Source: Rhododendron vialii
Lineage: Eukaryota > Streptophyta > Magnoliopsida > Ericales > Ericaceae
Reading direction: 5' to 3'
Assembly (NCBI RefSeq): GCF_030253575.1
Contig: NC_080557.1
Location: forward strand, 42,298,501 to 42,362,500
Length of the DNA stretch: 64,000 nt
Numbering within the stretch: the stretch's first letter is position 1; each line of letters opens with the position of its first letter. Of this stretch, positions 22,133 to 34,101 are shown one piece after another. The notes under the pieces were generated by a model. It had not been told where the DNA came from. It saw only the letters and a program-made list of their open reading frames with translations, and searched no databases. Made by a program: the position numbers and the translations under genes.

Positions 22133-22292
22133 CTATGATGATATAATCTGAGCGTAATTTGTATTTAGTGTGGCTATGATGATATAATCTGAGCCTAATA
22201 GGTGTTTAGTGTGGCTATGATGATATAATCTGAGCCTAATAGGTGTTTAGTATGGCTGTGATGATTCATGATATAATCTAAGCCTAAACTGC
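22133..22292 (+). repeat. ~41-bp tandem repeat behind the transposase
   Basis: Four degenerate units start with GCTATGATGATATAATCTGA and end TTTAGTGTG. It lies about 100 bp after the transposase stop, probably in its 3' UTR. The stretch to 23058 has no gene. Confidence 0.8.
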
Positions 22293-23777
22293 AGAAAATA
22301 GCACGCCAACCAGCAAGTTTCATAGGTTTTGGTGTTTGGTGGTATGAAAAAAGTATGAACATGGGTGTTATCTTATTTGTGGGCAATGATGAATTAAAAT
22401 TCAATTTATAATTAAGGTGGATACATTGGCACCTTGGCGGGGTATCATTAAATGCAGCCATGAGTATCATTCTAATTTTCAAAATATATTTTTTCTGAGC
22501 CCAATCATGTTTTCATTACTACCTTGATGCCATGCCTCTGTTTGGTTTAGCATGTTGTTCTTCTGCAGTTTTGATGCTGTTATCTGGGCCAAAAGGCCTA
22601 TATTTGAGGCTGCCCTGTGTGTGAAAAAAGCTGTCATGTGTGTAGCAGGTTTTACTCCAGTTTTCACCTGTTATTTGGAGTTTGAGAATAATGTGTATGA
22701 GTGTGTGCACTGGCATATATGTGTGAAACTACTGTTGTTGCTACTGCTGCTGTGAGTGTGGCAACAGGTGTGGTTTTGGGCAGTTTTCAACTAGTTTGGT
22801 AGGTTTGGTTTCTGTTTTTGGGACAATTTTTAGGATTTGCATGCTATTCTGAGTTCTCTGGCTATGATGCTTAAAAATCTGAGCCAAAAAGCATATTTAC
22901 AGTACAGCTGAGAGGTATCAGGTATGCTCTCTCTCTCTCTCTCTCTGTGTGCGCAAACATGTGTACAATGGATTAATGGTGACATGCTAGTTTAATAGGA
23001 ACCTTTTTTCTTAGGGACTGCTCTAGAACCTTTTTTCTCTTTGATACTTGTTTCATATCTCTTTAAGCAAAACTTCTGTGGTGCTCCCAAGTGGTATGGG
23101 AGCATCATACTCCAAATGAATTATAGCCTTTAGATTGAAAATAGATAAATCACAGCCGTTGGATGAAAACAAGTAGAGTGGTTTTGGTAAATATGAGGTG
23201 GTTTTGACCAAAAAAACGGAAGATAACTTACCACAAAAACAGGAAATACTTACTATTGATAAGAGAATACTTACCATTCTATAAGGTAAAACTTACCATA
23301 CAAACAGGCATACTTACTACAACTGGTTGGACAGGTAACAAGTTACCAATGAAGTTACAAAAAAAAAAAAAAAAGGAGTAACTTTTTTTTTGACGGGAAA
23401 ATTTGGAGATTTTAGGGATTTATATATTAGAAGAATTATCTAAAAATATGTGTTCATTTATAAATCTAGTTTAAAATTTTAATTGGTTATAAAAATACAA
23501 TTAGAAGAATTATCTAAAATAAATTTAAAAAATATTTTTCATAATTTCCGAAGGACATTATAAATGTATTTAATTAATTAATTTTCAAATAGTCATTTAT
23601 TATAGATATATTTAAGTAACTTAGTTTTAAATATTATGGAAAAAATAATATATTTATTTAATAATTTGATAGCTTACAAATTTAATGAATATGTATTATA
23701 AAATAATGCTACAAGTTGATTGTTACAACAAAATTGAACAATAAATATATTTTGTTTAATAGCTATTGAATAATTTT

Positions 23778-23927
23778 GTAGGATTCTTAATTAAATTTAT
23801 GGTAGTATTTAATGAAATTAGGCTATTCAATTTCATTAATATAGTTTATAGTGTAGGATTCTTAATTAAATTTATGGTAGTATTTAATGAAATTAGGCTA
23901 TTCAATTTCATTAATATAGTTTATAGT
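23778..23927 (+). repeat. Perfect 75-bp tandem duplication
   Basis: Two adjacent identical copies (23778-23852, 23853-23927) start with GTAGGATTCTTAATTAAATT. Lack of divergence suggests a recent event or gene conversion. Confidence 0.93.
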
Positions 23928-25084
23928 GATCAATATGATATATTTTGCAAATCTAACAACTAATAATGTTGATACTAATATACTTGGCAGCAATCAATCA
24001 ATGAATATTGATTCATTTGTAATTGATTAATCTGGTTATATGTTCAACCAATTGATCAAACGATTTGAATCGATTAAGATTATAATTGGCAGATATGGTA
24101 GTTAACAATGATGTTGATTAATAGTGATTAGTAAAAATTAATATAATTGGCTAAAGTAAGCTAACTAATTTGTTTAATTGCTCAACTACAGACTTATCTA
24201 TTTCAATTCTTCAAGTTACACAATTAGCAAATTTCAAAAATGGTTATTGATGGTTAACATTGACCACTTAGCAAATGAATGAGTAATAGTCTTTGAGGTT
24301 AACATTGATCACTTAGCTAATGTAGGAGTAACCACTAGTGAACCAGTAAATTGAAATATCTCATTTATTTGATCCTTTTTTAAAAGTAATTTTATTAATA
24401 TAAATGCTTTTATTTCATTTATCATAAAAGTAATAAAATAGATCCAAATAAAATTTAATGTAGTAGGTAATATGATATTAATGATGATGTACATAAATGT
24501 ATACCTACACGTCATTAATGTCATACTTACTATAGAATAAAAACTTACTTACCAAAGTACAAGGCCAGAGATACCACAAAAACTGAATTTTTACGATGGA
24601 CTAATATTCATTGATAATACTTACTACATGGTTGGCAATACTTACCACGAAATAAGGAAAAAATGACTATACGCTTAAACCATTTTTACCACACAAACTT
24701 ATCACGTTTTGCCAATTGCCTTGTTTACCTACCACCAATTATGACATTAATTTGGTAAGCCTTTTATTATCTAGTTAGTTGATAGACTATAATTTATTTG
24801 TCCATTTACTAATTTTCAAACTTGAATTTTGTAGACTGCTAACTGGTTAAGAAATTTCGAGAGTGTGCAAGCTCAGTTCCATGGCAGCAACGTTGGAGGA
24901 TGGAAAGATGATTTCGGACAAGATTTGTGAAGGATAAATGTAACGTTTATTTGTAGTAAGGCATTGAGTAGGGACAAGAAGTTTATTGTAATATTTTAAT
25001 TTAGTAAAATTAAGGCAATGATCTGGACAAGAACTTATCTGTAGTTATGTAAGGCAGTGAGTACGATTATTTAAATAGTAACAA

Positions 25085-26115
25085 TGCCAAGATTTTAGCA
25101 AGCATACCCAACCTATATGGTAAGTATTGCTTTGACAATGAGAAAAATGTCCAGATTTCTGTAAGTTATTGAGTTGGTAAGAATCCACAGATTTTAGTAA
25201 GCGCACCCTGTATAAATGGTAAATAATGCCCAGATTTTTGTAAGTACGGTTATTGAAATTGAAATGGTAAGAACTTCTTGATTTTAGTAACCACAACCTG
25301 TATAAATGATAAGTAATACCCTGAAAATGAGAAGCATGCCCAGATTTTATTGAAATTGGAATGGTAAGAACTTTCAGATTTTAGTAAGCACACCCTGTAT
25401 AAATGGTAAGTAATGCCCTGAAAATTTGAAGCACGCCCAGATTTTTGTAAGTACGGTTATTGAAATTGAAATGTAAGAATTTTCAGATTTTAATAAGCAA
25501 ACCCTGTATAAATGGTAAGTAATGCTCTGAAAATGAGAAACACGCCCAGATTTTTGTAAGTACGGTTATTGAAATTGAAATGGTAAGAATTTCCAGATTT
25601 CAGTAAGCACACCCTGTATAAATGGTAAGTAATGCGCTGAAAATAAGAAGCATGCCCAGAATTTGTAAGTACGGTTATTGAAATTGAAATGGTAAGAATT
25701 TCCAGATTATAGTAAGCTCACCCTGTATAAATGGTAAGTAATGCACTGAAAATGAGAAGCACGCCCAGATTTTTGTAAGTACGGTTATTGAAATTGAAAT
25801 GGTAAGAATTTCTAGATTTTAGTAAGCACACCCTGTATAAATGGTAAGTAATGCTCTGAAAATGAAAAGCACGCCCAGATTTTTGTAAGTACGGTTATTG
25901 AAATTGAAATGGTAAGAATTTTCAAATTTTAGTAAGAACACCCTGTATAAATGGTAAGTAATGCTCTGAAAATGAGAAGCATGCCCAGATTTTTGTAAGT
26001 ATGGTTATTGAAATTGAAATGGTAAGAATTTTCAGATTTTAGTAAGCACACCCTGTATAAATGGTAAGTAATGCAGTGAAAATGATAAGCACGCCCAGAT
26101 TTTTGTAAGTTCGAT
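25085..26115 (+). repeat. ~110-bp tandem repeat array, about nine units
   Basis: Anchors GTACGGTTATTGAAATTGAA recur at 25451, 25560, 25669, 25779, 25889 and (variant) 25999, a spacing of 109-110 bp; the first units are more diverged. Each unit also has ACACCCTGTATAAATGGTAA and GCACGCCCAGATTTTTG. TAAG occurs repeatedly in each unit. The units are not separated by unique spacers, so this is a satellite-like array. Confidence 0.93.
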
Positions 26116-27003
26116 TTTTAAGAGCTTAACAATCTGGTACAAAAGTGACGTGGGTACCAGACATAATCGAATACATAGCTTAAACCAAAGCTTATACAAA
26201 GCAGCCAGCAGCAGTTCAATAGCAAACAACAGTCATAACAGAACAGAAGGCAGCCTTAGGAGCATAGCAGCCAGCAGTCAGCAGCACAACACCTAGACAG
26301 CAGCAGAGGGGAGAGAGATAGAGGCGTTTAGAGCTGCGGAGGTGGAGGCGTCCGGCTGTGGAGGTAGAGGACGATTGACGAGAGGAGGAGGCGAGGAGAG
26401 AGAGGCGACTGTGAATTAGGGCTCAAAATTTTTAACTGTGATGCAACTTTTTTTTTCTTTTACCTGGTCGTGATGCAATTGGAACAGGACGTAGTGAGAG
26501 AATGAGAGGAGAGAGAAAAATTACATTCAGGGGATTTGATGAATGGCCAGGATTAAAAGAATCACATCCTACGGTTCAGATTTGATGGGAGTACCATGCT
26601 CCCAAAACCAGCGGTTTTTGATGGGAGCATCATAGCCAGACGCCTCTTTAAGGCATATATGCATGCAGCATGCTAGTTAAGTGCCGCAGCTTTGGTACAT
26701 TTCAGTTCATCAAATCAAATGTAGCTTCCGTATTGAGTTTTCTTCCTGAATGTTGCCTTTTCTTTTGATACCATTACTTTGGTATCTCTGCATTTTGCAG
26801 TGGCTTTCCATTAAGATTTAATTATAGTTGCCATCTGATGCACTTGTCCTCTCTGTGGAGTAATTACCACACTCTGATTTCCGACAATTGTTTTGGAATT
26901 AGATAAACTAAACTTACTTGATATTAGTTTAAGCCAAATGTTCATTAAGTGACTTTTATGACTAAGAGGACATTAGCTGCAAGTATGGGAGATGAGTTTT
27001 GTG

Positions 27004-27004
<1 letters not shown>

Positions 27005-27044
<40 letters not shown>
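27005..27044. repeat. (CT)n microsatellite
   Basis: An uninterrupted CT run inside the 14.2-kb hAT, between the nested element and the RPN1 fragments. Confidence 0.95.
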
Positions 27045-27047
<3 letters not shown>

Positions 27048-27332
27048 AGATACTTACCTTCCTGCTGGTGTTTTAATGTCAATGCCTTGCAGATACCTAC
27101 CTGGACATTAGCTGCAAGTATGATATGTTATGTATCGTACATTAACATTTGTATGTGCATTCATGTATAGAGAAATTAATAACTTTTCTTTGTATGATAC
27201 TATTAGGTTAAGTCAAAGTTGTTTGTTATACAAAGAAGCAGGATTTGTATGTGCATTCATGATTTATGTTCCACTACTTTGTGCAATTTGTTTAGTTCCA
27301 ATAGAAGCTGACTAATGTACATTATTTGTCAG

Positions 27333-28303
27333 ATCTGTAGTAAATTGATTCCCATCCTTGGAGATAGCAAAGCATCTCTTGATGTGATTGCATTTACTGC
27401 CATATCATTGGGCTTAGTATATGTTGGTTCCTGGTACAGGGAATGTGCTCAAGGTGCTTACTCTTAAGCCCTTCAATTCCACCTGGAGTTCTCTGTTCTG
27501 CAGATGAAATAGCTAACTTTGTATTTTCACACAGGTCCAACACCTTCTGGGTCAGTGCACCCAACATCTTGAGAAGGGAGAAAGCCACCAGGGACCAGCT
27601 GTACTTGGGATTGCTATGGTAGCAATGGCTGAAGAATTGGGTATTGAAATGGCTATTCGCTCGTTAGAGCATCTTTTACAGTATGGGGAGCAGAATATCA
27701 GAAGGGCAGTTCCTTTGGCTCTTGGTCTCCTCTGTATATCGAACCCTAAGGTAATCTATCCAGTGATATCTTGCAAGCTGAGCACTCTTGAAGTGGCGTT
27801 TAGAGTGCAGTTGATATATTGCTAAGAAAATCTGTGATTGGATGTTGTGATCGAGGTCAATGTTATGGACACATTAAGCAGACTTAGTCATGACACTGAT
27901 ACTGAAGTAGCAATGGTATTCTAACTGTTGTTTAATTGAGAATTAGTGTTAGTACTATCTAATTCTTGTTATATTTCAAATATTGTACATTTCTGGATTC
28001 TACAGGCTGCTGTCATCTCCTTGGGGTTGATTGGTGCCGGAACCAACAATGCTAGAATAGCTGGCATGCTTCGCAACCTGTCAAGTTACTACTATAAAGA
28101 AGCTAGCCTCCTTTTCTGTGTAAGCTTTTTCTTGTAGTTTGTTTCATACAATGGCTTCTATACTTTCCTCTGATTTTTAAAGGGATCTGCTTGTTTTGAA
28201 ATGGGCTACTTACGCAGGTTCGAATCACTCAAGGTCTTGTACATATGGGGAAAGGCTTGATGACTCTTGGACCATACCATTCGGAGCGCTTCTTGCTATC
28301 CCC
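27333..28303 (+). pseudogene. RPN1: Captured exons of proteasome regulatory subunit RPN1 (PSMD2)
   Basis: Five segments with GT-AG borders encode consecutive parts of RPN1, the 19S base scaffold subunit: 27333-27453 (LIPILGDSKASLDVIAFTA; then GTGNVLK), 27535-27750 ([37 protein letters not shown]), 27856-27915 (VNVMDTLSRLSHDTDTEVAM), 28006-28119 (AAVISLGLIGAGTNNARIAG) and 28218-28303 ([20 protein letters not shown]). In the first segment roughly 60 family residues between VYVGS and GTGNVLK are deleted, which shifts the frame. The N- and C-terminal parts of the ~890-aa protein are absent. Retained introns show capture at DNA level, not retroposition. It lies within the 14.2-kb hAT in the transposase's orientation, so read-through transcripts could splice these exons. 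Confidence 0.93.
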
Positions 28304-28525
28304 GTAAGTGTGTTTATTATGAGAAATTGGGCTCTCCATAGGAACTTTTTAATTCTAGGACTAGAAAAATTCACAATCAAGCGCAAGATAAATTGGTTTC
28401 ATTGATTGATTTCGTAAAAAAAGGGGAAGCTTTCGCTACTGGAATGACATCAGGTCTAATTGACTTTTACTTCAACCTACCATTCCAAGTGATAGAGTCC
28501 ACTTTTGAATTTAGCTATGACTAGG

Positions 28526-28760
28526 GTTGGGAATTCCGGACACGACCCGTTAACACAACACGAAGTTTTGGGTCAATCACTTTTTGACATGAACACGAAT
28601 ATGACATGACCCGCCAACACAAAAATTAAATGGGTTGAACACAAATTTGACTCGTGTAACTCGATATGGACATGGATAACTGTTTAATTTTTCATGTCGA
28701 CACATTAACTGAAACGAGACTACATGACATGACACGATTAGTTTTGATTCTTTGAATTTC
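28526..28760 (+). mobile_element. hAT-like terminus fragment
   Basis: It begins TAGGGTTGGGAATTCCGGAC and continues with ACACGACCCG, GACATGACCCG and CATGACACGATTAG words typical of hAT subterminal sequence. No matching right end was found, so it may be a truncated nested copy. The following 28761-29600 holds no recognisable protein. Confidence 0.45.
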
Positions 28761-29776
28761 CTACTTTTTTAGGAGATCTGATTTTCTGCTTGGTTAACTT
28801 GCGATTTTCTGTCTCGTGGTATGTGAAATAAATTTTGGGTACTTGGTCTAACAGATTCTGTTGTTATGGTGCCAATTGCCAAATGAGCATCTTTATACGG
28901 GCGAGATTGGGTTGTATAAGCAGCTGACTGTTGGAAAGAGGATTCAGTCAACTGTTCAAATGATTTCTATTTGGTCAAGGACGTTGTCAAATGCTTCGTG
29001 TTTTCACTTATTTAACGGGCTGAATCATTAACTGGAGCTAAAGGAATATAAGTTCTGCAAGGGCTGCAAAGCTTTCTTGGCCGTGTAAAAGGAATCCTGA
29101 CCCTTGTGGCATTGCCTATTAAAATGTAGTTAATTTTGTCGCTATCAGTTGAACGGTTTTGTTGCTGCTGTTTGTTTGCTACTCAAAGATGGTACTAGTC
29201 TGCTGCTGTTTGTGTGCAGACGTGCAGTCCGTGAGGTGCAGCTCCAGGAAACCATGGGGGGCTGTACCTGGGTGCTTTTGGCCTTCCAAGTAGACTATCC
29301 GAGATCATTCCACCATTTTCTAATGTCGTGGAGTTTAGTTTGAGGCATTCCGAAATTCAAGCATTCGGAGGCATTCGGCCTTGTTGGTTCAAATGAATTC
29401 TTTTTTAGCTTTTGATTTATTTTCAAGGTTGTTTTGGTTTTCTGCTAGACTGCTATGAAATTTGTTGTTTTCAGTAGGTGTGAGCTTCAATTGTAACAAC
29501 TTCTAGTGGTGCCCTACTGCCCTTTGAAGGCCCTTAAAGTCATGTCTTGACATCCAAATACATCCTTAGTGGAGTAAACTCAGTGTGCTTTGTCCATTTT
29601 TTTCACTAAGTACCCGCAACATGGCGCATTTTTATTGGACAGTCATTTTTGGGTACAAACACCATCACAAAATATTCAACCTTCCTCACAAGATGAAGCA
29701 TTATGGTTCATATACACATTATTACTTTTCTCTCCAGTACATCAAAACTAGCTAAACCTATTTCAAACGACATATT

Positions 29777-30165
29777 TTACTGCTCGACAACGATCTTTCC
29801 CGTAGCATGACCGTCGATGCTCTTGGCCCAGGCATCTTCAGCCTTGCTAAGAGGGTACTTCGAGTCGACAACCGTCTTAAGCTTCCCTTCCTTCACCAAC
29901 TTAACTAGATACTCAAGATTCTCACCTTTGGGAGAGTAAAGCAGTGGCACAATCCGCTTCTTAGAGCAGGTGAATATCTTCAGTGCAAAAGTCATCATGG
30001 TACTAACACTAGGAGTCAAATCTATTACCTTACCATTTCCACTCAAACTGGGCTCAAAAATAGACCACGGAATCCCGATGTTACAATGGATCACAGCATC
30101 GTACTTCCCAAATGGGCTCCTCAATGCGGCCCCATCGGGCGTTTTGTAATCGAGCACGGATCAAC
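29777..30165 (-). pseudogene. Captured C-terminal part of a CEQORH-like quinone oxidoreductase
   Basis: A 126-codon open frame (30157 to 29777) reads LDYKTPDGAALRSP, IPWSIFEPSLSGNGKVIDLT, ENLEYLVKLVKEGKLKTVVD and AEDAWAKSIDGHATGKIVVE. This is the C-terminal third of the plant chloroplast-envelope quinone oxidoreductase homologue (zinc-less MDR family). The stop codon is at the native position; the N-terminal GroES-like part and the Rossmann glycine motif are missing. It sits antisense to the transposase inside the 14.2-kb hAT, next to its right subterminal repeats. With no start region it is called a gene fragment, though the frame is intact. Confidence 0.9.
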
Positions 30166-30439
30166 GGAGCGTAATAACCAACCAAGCTCCCATAGCAAAG
30201 TTTAACAAAGTTTCCAATTTACATAAATAAATGCATATGACAAAAGTTATTATAAAATCCAAGAATATGGAAAAGAATAACCATAAGATAAAAAAGAACA
30301 AATATCTTGGCTAGAAAATTAGTTAAATATCTTGGCAAGAATATCTTGGCTAGAATATCTTGACCTGTTTTCAAATAAATTCCAAGACAAGGACTAAACA
30401 AAATTCGTATCCATCATTGAACTGATTGAAGGAATTTAT

Positions 30440-30830
30440 TTAAAACAGCACGGTCCGACCCGACCCGACCCGACTAAGTAAACGGGTCGGCACATCTTCA
30501 CAAGATTGAAAATAGCACGGCACGACACGATTTAAGAAAATGGGCCGACACGACACGACACGATTGAAAACGGCACGGCCCGACACGATTTAAGAAAAAG
30601 GGCCGGCACGACACGACACGATTTAAGAAAACGGGCCGGCACGACACGACACGATTGGCAAATGGGCCAGCACGACACGACACGATTTAAGAAAATGGGC
30701 CGGCACGGCACGACACGATTGACAAACGGCACGGCACGGCACGAAACGATTTGAGTAAAATACTGTAAATGGGCCGGCACGGCACGACACGAAGCACGGT
30801 TAGCACGGAGTTAAATGGGCCATGCCGTGC
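30440..30830 (+). repeat. Right subterminal repeat array of the 14.2-kb hAT
   Basis: Repeats of CACGACACGATT(TAAGAAAA)GGGCCGGCACG, about 30-50 bp apart and mixed with GGCACGGCACG words, precede the right TIR. They match in vocabulary the left array at 16660-16995. Confidence 0.85.
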
Positions 30831-30899
30831 CATTTGACACCTCTAAAAATGGGGGTAAGCTCCTCGTCATACTCTAATCCTCCATACTCGTCTAAACTT

Positions 30900-33560
30900 T
30901 TAAATTAGCCCTTATTCTGGATAACCAACAGTGATCTGACCCATTCATCTCATAGCCTCATAGATAATGTCTTCTGAAGCGTAGAATTATCGATACAAAA
31001 CACAAATATAATATTCAAAAGATTACGATGTAATTTGCTCGTCATGCCCTCAATTTTTAACATAAATAACAATACCATTTTAAATACAAATTCTCACAAT
31101 AGTACATACAGTACCCCAAATTACAATACAGTTTCTGAATTTCACAAATCTGTCAATTGATACAGTATTCTAAAATAGAGAAAATAGTACAATGTAATTT
31201 AATTTTCGATGAAAGACAAGTACTTCAGAAAATAACTTTAGTTTGTGATGTCTGCGTGCACTTCACACCCTCCAAGACTGTGTCCCTGTAGTGTACCTGA
31301 AAATGATAAGCTGAGCTACACTAGCCCATTAAAGAAATCTATACTCAAGCTATATGAAAATGCGACGAAGTATGTACAAAGAGTGAAAGAATTCGATAAG
31401 TGAACATCAGAAACACAAGTTTATCACAACGGAAGACAGACTACGGCCAAAGAGTTCCAAACAACTTGTAAGTATTCCTAACTGTTCACATGTCATGTAG
31501 AAACATTATTAAAATCACATCAATCAAACGTACTCACAATAGGTTCGCAACCACTTCGACATTTCTCATAATCTCAACCACTCTCTATTTTCACCCCTTG
31601 CGTTGCAGTCTACATTTCCACCCCTTGCGTTGCAGTCAACGTCACCCATTATTTAGGTCTCTGTATTACCACCTTTTGCATTGTAGTCTGCATTTTCAAC
31701 ACTTGCGTTGCAGTCACTTCCACATTCCAATTCTTAATTACAGCCACTCAAATTCCAATAATCATAAAAATGCATTCAATAAACACTTCTCTAATCTCAA
31801 GACACAATAAAGCACATTAATCAAACTGACATATAGGTCAAACACGCATCGACAATCACATTTCAATGTAGTCTAAACGATCAATCATAACAGAACATAG
31901 ACTGATAAATTAGTACACGCCTTTTTTCTTAGTACATCACAATATCTTACTGACTCTATAGCGACTCTACAACATACTACTCGCTAATATTGATACTTAG
32001 ATCTCATGGAACGAGCGCCAAAGAGTTTAAAGGATAAGTGAATCTTGCAGACACGCATTACTATGCTACCACTCAGATCACTAGAAAAGCTCACGTCTAC
32101 TAACTATACTTTCCACAACGTCTCACTTAGCCTTTGGTACTCCTAAACAACCTTACATCACATATTCCATTTACAACGACACTAAAATTACGATTAATGG
32201 GTATCAAAGGAATTTGAATGCTCATTAACTCATTAGAACTCGAGTAATCAAGCTTAGGGATGGTTTAATGATGTTTAAAATGTGTTAGAAGTGATCGGAA
32301 GTCAAAATAGACGAACGAGAATCAACAGACCAAAACTGTTCCAGAGAGTAGTCAGTGTTCGACAATTCATTAAAAATTCCATACTCAATATTTTTCAATG
32401 ATTCTAATGCCAAAAGTTCACCAACTTACCAATCTTTAAAACCCATAAGGACCCATAACCAATAGCGTCGTTTAACCATAGCAAACGATGAAAAACGCAG
32501 CTCTGTACACTGCCCAAATTTCCAAATTTCAGTTCAATCTTCTAAAAATCACTATAAATCGAGTTCTTACTACTTTTGAACGATTCCAGTCCCAAAAGTT
32601 GCGCGATTGAACGAAGCTTATAAGGTATGAAGGACCCTAGTCAAATCTGCACTCCAAGGATGGTTAAACGGGCATTTACCGAAGCAATACGAATCTGTCG
32701 CGCATCAACGTGACAAATTGACACACCTCCACTCAAATGATCATAACTTTCGGTGTACTAAGAGTTTTAAGGCGATTCCAGTGACAATACAAAGCTGACT
32801 TCAAGACCTCGAAATCAATATAAAGTTTACATGATCGGACATCAGACGAGAAAGTTGTAGCCATTTAAAGTTGGGCGCAAACCCAGAAAACGAGCAGAAA
32901 CAGCAGAACATGAGACAGATTCGTGATCTGATTTGTAAAATCAGCCATTAATTCAATTCTCAATGGTTTTGGGTGATTCCAGCGGCATTAGAACGGGCTC
33001 TAAGTCTACTCTATTTCATATGAAGAAACCAAAATTAAGTTCTAAGTTTAAGAAGGCGTAAAACCCCAAAAACGAAGACCCTGTTCTGCAGATTCTTGAA
33101 AATGGAAGAAACAACCTCAAACAATGAAACAATGCACGATCTAGGTACATAAACACCGTATAAACACATAACAAGAGTAAGAAATCCCTACATGGGTTTT
33201 GAGCAAAACCCGACCCTTTGACCAAGTCAACCGAGCTCCCACGCGGTCCGATCAAGATTTTTCTTGGATATTCGGAAAACCCGTGCTCCGTATAGCAACT
33301 TTAATTCTTGGATTTCGTCCGAAATCACTCTCTAAAGTATTGAGATCGAAGAGAGAAGGGGGGAGAGAGTTTCGGAGGAGAGGAGCAGAGAGTTTGGCCG
33401 AGAGAGCGAGAAAAAGAGAGAAATGGAAGAAAGTAGACTCCTGAGGAAATTATTGGCATGGGGAGTAATCCCATGCTCCCACCACTTACACAAGTGCACC
33501 TCTTGCACAATTACCCTTATATCCTTCCACAAAAATGTCACACCGAATATTCGTACCGTT
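30900..33560. mobile_element. Probable LTR-retroelement-derived non-coding sequence
   Basis: No protein-coding sequence. Features: a short degenerate repeat CCCTTGCGTTGCAGTC (31597, 31623 and two weaker copies up to 31720), CAGAACAGCAGAAC-like words, and a purine-rich GAGAGAAGGGGGGAGAGAG block near 33350. The texture resembles non-coding parts of large plant LTR elements, but no LTR pair, PBS or pol was found, so this assignment is tentative. 33560-34090 shows nothing recognisable. Confidence 0.3.
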
Positions 33561-34101
33561 TATCTTAACGGGCCGTACATTAACAAAAGAAAAAAAAATA
33601 CAGCCTAAAAAAAATACGGGTCTCTATACTCTATAACCTTGATTTAATACTTTTAGATTTCATCTCACATCGCTCACCTAAATTATCCAAATTTGGTTAG
33701 TATAGTCTAGAAGTTACTCCACCTACTGTCAATTAGTTTTAATTAAGTTAGAACTCTCCAAGAAATTTAAGAAATACAAATGAAAGTAACAACTAGAAGT
33801 AGAATACGGAAAGAAACAAAGACTTGGGAAATCATAAGTTTGCTCTTTTTATTTTTTCCTTATCAACATAACCAAAACACAATTAAACCAGGAGCATATC
33901 TTCTTGCCCTGTCCATGTTCCACATCAGAGCACTATGTATGTAAACACACAAAAACGTACATAGTAGTATAATGAATGGACTGAAATACTAAAGCCTACA
34001 ATATTTACCTGCACCAGTCAGGTAAATGTATCTCTTGCAACATTGCTAATGCCCTGTGGGTAGGGTTTTTGGACAATTAATTTGTGGCCACACCAAATTG
34101 A

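Larger units (their letters stand above)
23068..26643. mobile_element. Nested 3.6-kb Mutator-like element with 9-bp target duplication
   Basis: CTCTTTAAG lies immediately outside both ends (23059-23067 and 26644-26652). The ends are imperfect inverted repeats around TCTGTGGTGCTCCCA (left) and, reversed, TCTGGCTATGATGCTCCCA (right), followed by TATGGGAGCATCATACTCC-type sequence. A 9-bp duplication fits Mutator-like elements. No transposase is seen; the interior is AT-rich with a 75-bp duplication and a ~110-bp tandem array, so the element is non-autonomous. Confidence 0.72.
16652..30845 (+). mobile_element. 14.2-kb hAT transposon carrying transposase and captured host-gene fragments
   Basis: The left end TAGAGGTGTCAAATGGGCCG and right end (read inward) TAGAGGTGTCAAATGGCACG share a perfect 16-bp terminal inverted repeat. 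The 8 bp AAAATGGG lies directly outside both (16644-16651, 30846-30853). An 8-bp duplication with TAGAGGTGTCAAA ends is diagnostic for hAT. Inside are an intact hAT transposase (19934-22033), GGCACGG-rich subterminal regions at both ends, a nested 3.6-kb element (23068-26643), RPN1 gene fragments (27333-28303) and a quinone-oxidoreductase fragment (29777-30165). The length is far above the few kb usual for autonomous hATs. An alternative is two hATs whose outer ends match by chance; with 16+8 identical bases this is unlikely. Confidence 0.85.

Noticed and set aside
25085-26115. Regular repeats that could suggest a CRISPR-like array
   Set aside because: Whole 110-bp units repeat without unique spacers, in a plant nuclear context; it is a tandem satellite-type array.
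27616-27825. Independent small gene starting [17 protein letters not shown]
   Set aside because: This is an internal RPN1 exon read past its splice donor.
30498-30780. Repetitive minus-strand frames (SCRAVPF-like repeats)
   Set aside because: Shadow of the right subterminal repeats of the same hAT.
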